Part shown: in pieces, positions 5,920 through 7,076 of the stretch
How positions within the stretch are numbered: the first letter of the stretch is position 1
Layout: the number at the start of each line of letters is the position of its first letter
Assembly: GCA_934162685.1 (NCBI GenBank)
Contig: CAKPJO010000083.1
Location: 1-7,076 of the forward strand
Direction: 5' to 3'
DNA: 7,076 nt
From: an uncultured Bacilli bacterium
GTDB taxonomy: Bacteria; Bacillota_I; Bacilli_A; RFN20; CAG-826
Made by a program: the position numbers and the translations under genes
The notes under the pieces: model-generated
Told to the model about the DNA's origin: nothing
What the model saw: the letters and a program-made list of their open reading frames with translations, nothing else
The model's database searches: none

Positions 5920-5972
5920 AAGTTATAATCTTTATATTTTTATCTCTAATTAGTTATTACCTATCTTCTATT

Positions 5973-6011
5973 AAAAATTAAAAAAGCCTTCAAGCAATCA
6001 ATCTTGAAAGC
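5973..6011 (-). terminator. Intrinsic terminator after the lipoprotein gene
   Basis: On the minus strand GCTTTCAAG (6011-6003), an 8-base loop and CTTGAAGGC (5994-5986) form a 9-bp stem with one G-U pair, followed by TTTTTTAATTTTT. This is a classic rho-independent terminator ending the membrane protein/lipoprotein unit. Confidence 0.88.
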
Positions 6012-6039
6012 ATAATAAACTAATAAAAAATTCTAATTA

Positions 6040-6477
6040 TTAATCTTGTGTATAAATTACTTTCCCGTACGCCTTTGTAGAAGCATATGTATATCTAAGT
6101 CCGTCATCACCATTTGTCAAATAATAAGAACATTGTGAGCATTTTACACTATCGAAAGTTTTTGTGGTCTTATCATAATCAGACATGATGAAATAACAAG
6201 TACCTTCAAATTCTTTTTTTGAATCAAAACTTATATCCTCATATTTAATAATATAATCGAATTCTACAGCAATAGTCTTATTTCCGCTTTTAAAAGTTTG
6301 TTCACAAACTTCAGCATTAGAATATTGGAAGTCCCACGATTTAGAACGCTCCAATAAATCATTTTTAACATGCTTAATTGCAGTTTCATAGTATTGTTTT
6401 CCATTTGAATTACCACAAGAAACTAATGGTAAAGCACAAGCCATCATAGCAACGGCAATAAAAAATTTGTTTTTCAT
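6040..6477 (-). CDS. Small lipoprotein of unknown function
   Basis: A 145-aa protein with a clear lipoprotein signal: MKNKFF, a hydrophobic core and the lipobox LVSC, with Cys 21 as the predicted lipidation site. It should be anchored to the outer face of the membrane. The mature part is mixed polar and aromatic, with a long stretch of predicted strands (about 60-145). It has Cys at 58, 94, 113 and 116, the last two as CSQC, which could form disulphides or bind metal. I recognise no family. ATG at 6477 has AGAGGA at 6490-6485. It follows the membrane protein gene after a 34-bp gap without a terminator, so the two are probably co-transcribed and may work together at the membrane. Confidence 0.85.
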   Translation of the reverse strand: MKNKFFIAVAMMACALPLVSCGNSNGKQYYETAIKHVKNDLLERSKSWDFQYSNAEVCEQTFKSGNKTIAVEFDYIIKYEDISFDSKKEFEGTCYFIMSDYDKTTKTFDSVKCSQCSYYLTNGDDGLRYTYASTKAYGKVIYTQD

Positions 6478-6511
6478 AGTTTTTTCCTCTTTCTATCAAC
6501 TTATTTTTTAA

Positions 6512-7048
6512 TTATTTATTTTCAGCAACTGCTTTATTTTGTTTAGCTGGAAGAATTCTATTTGCGTAATTCTTACATGTTGTATTCATAATTGATGCTA
6601 AAATAAGAATAACGAAATAAATAATAAGGGTAACAACACCATTTCCACCACAAGTAATAAAACCTAAAGCAACATTAACAATGTTAGCAAGGAAAGCGCC
6701 TAAACCAAATGCAAGTTTTGAAACAATTTTTAATGCTTTAGTAATTCCGTTAGTGGCATTTACCATCTTACCTTTTTGATTTAATAAAGCTAAAATACTT
6801 AAAACAAGTGTAGCAACAACTAGTAAAACGATAATAACATTTGCCCCATAATATAGTAATGCAATATCTTCTGGCGCATAGTCATATCTTGGCACTGCAA
6901 TTGTAAAGAAGTTAAATATTACTTTATCTCCTCTAAAAATGTTAAATGTTAGACTTAGCGGATCACAAAACAATGCAAAAGCCGCAACAATTGCACTAAA
7001 GATTACAGCCTTAATACTTAGTGCTTTTAAACTCTTTTCTTTTTTCAT
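6512..7048 (-). CDS. Four-helix membrane protein of unknown function
   Basis: A 178-aa integral membrane protein. Hydrophobic segments lie at about residues 9-28, 62-89, 105-132 and 137-155, with a polar region of some 30 residues between the first two (probably on the outside) and a basic C-terminal tail. No catalytic or transport motif is recognised. The frame is open to an ATG at 7069, but no ribosome site serves it. ATG at 7048 has AAGAGGT eight bases upstream (about 7062-7056) and gives a normal MKKEKSLK start. The promoter lies outside the window. The lipoprotein gene follows, which suggests a shared envelope role, but this is inference. Confidence 0.82.
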   Translation of the reverse strand: MKKEKSLKALSIKAVIFSAIVAAFALFCDPLSLTFNIFRGDKVIFNFFTIAVPRYDYAPEDIALLYYGANVIIVLLVVATLVLSILALLNQKGKMVNATNGITKALKIVSKLAFGLGAFLANIVNVALGFITCGGNGVVTLIIYFVILILASIMNTTCKNYANRILPAKQNKAVAENK

Positions 7049-7076
7049 ATAAAAAACCTCTTTTCTCATATATATT

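Noticed and set aside
5902..5929. Plus-strand promoter TTGCAA-16 bp-TATAAT
   Set aside because: The match is good, but no plus-strand gene or terminator follows. In such AT-rich DNA it is probably accidental, though an antisense transcript cannot be excluded.
1..7076. TGA reassigned to Trp, as in Mollicutes
   Set aside because: The Trp codons checked (eight) are all TGG and the genes are full length under the standard code. TGA is merely absent among the eight stops seen (six TAA, two TAG), a small sample.
1..7076. Mobile element, CRISPR array, tRNA or rRNA
   Set aside because: I saw no transposase or integrase, no regularly spaced repeat array beyond the two-copy operator-like repeat, and no tRNA-like or rRNA-like sequence.

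Overview
This window is AT-rich and every gene reads on the minus strand. All visible stop codons are TAA or TAG, and the Trp codons checked are TGG, so the genetic code is standard. AGGAGG-type ribosome sites, an AgrC/AgrA-like two-component system, a YbaK-type tRNA editing protein and a cre-like site all suggest a low-GC Firmicute. A gut-type Bacilli or Erysipelotrichia-like organism is my best guess, but there is no rRNA or other marker to fix it.

In order of transcription (right to left) there are three units. Unit A (7048-6040) encodes a four-helix membrane protein and a small lipoprotein and ends in a clear intrinsic terminator (about 6011-5973). Unit B (promoter about 5878-5849) encodes a flavin reductase-like protein and a YbaK/ProX-type tRNA deacylase. 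It carries a long imperfect hairpin in its leader and ends in a terminator that abuts the last stop codon. Unit C (from about 4535) encodes a LytTR response regulator and a GHKL sensor kinase one base apart. A second promoter region follows in the 97 bp after the kinase. It drives a 45-aa acidic peptide, a 689-aa exported protein and the start of another exported or membrane protein that runs off the left edge.

The most interesting part is the short stretch at 2351-2419. It holds two perfect 13-bp direct repeats spaced 21 bp start to start, the geometry used by LytTR-domain regulators. Next to them is a promoter with a good -10 and a poor -35, and a near-consensus cre site fills the spacer between the two. 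The simplest reading is that the adjacent LytTR regulator activates, and CcpA represses, expression of a peptide plus a secreted protein with two carbohydrate-binding-like modules. This would be a quorum- or nutrient-gated surface/secretion module. No AgrB-type processing protease is present in the window, so the ligand of the kinase and the role of the peptide are unknown.
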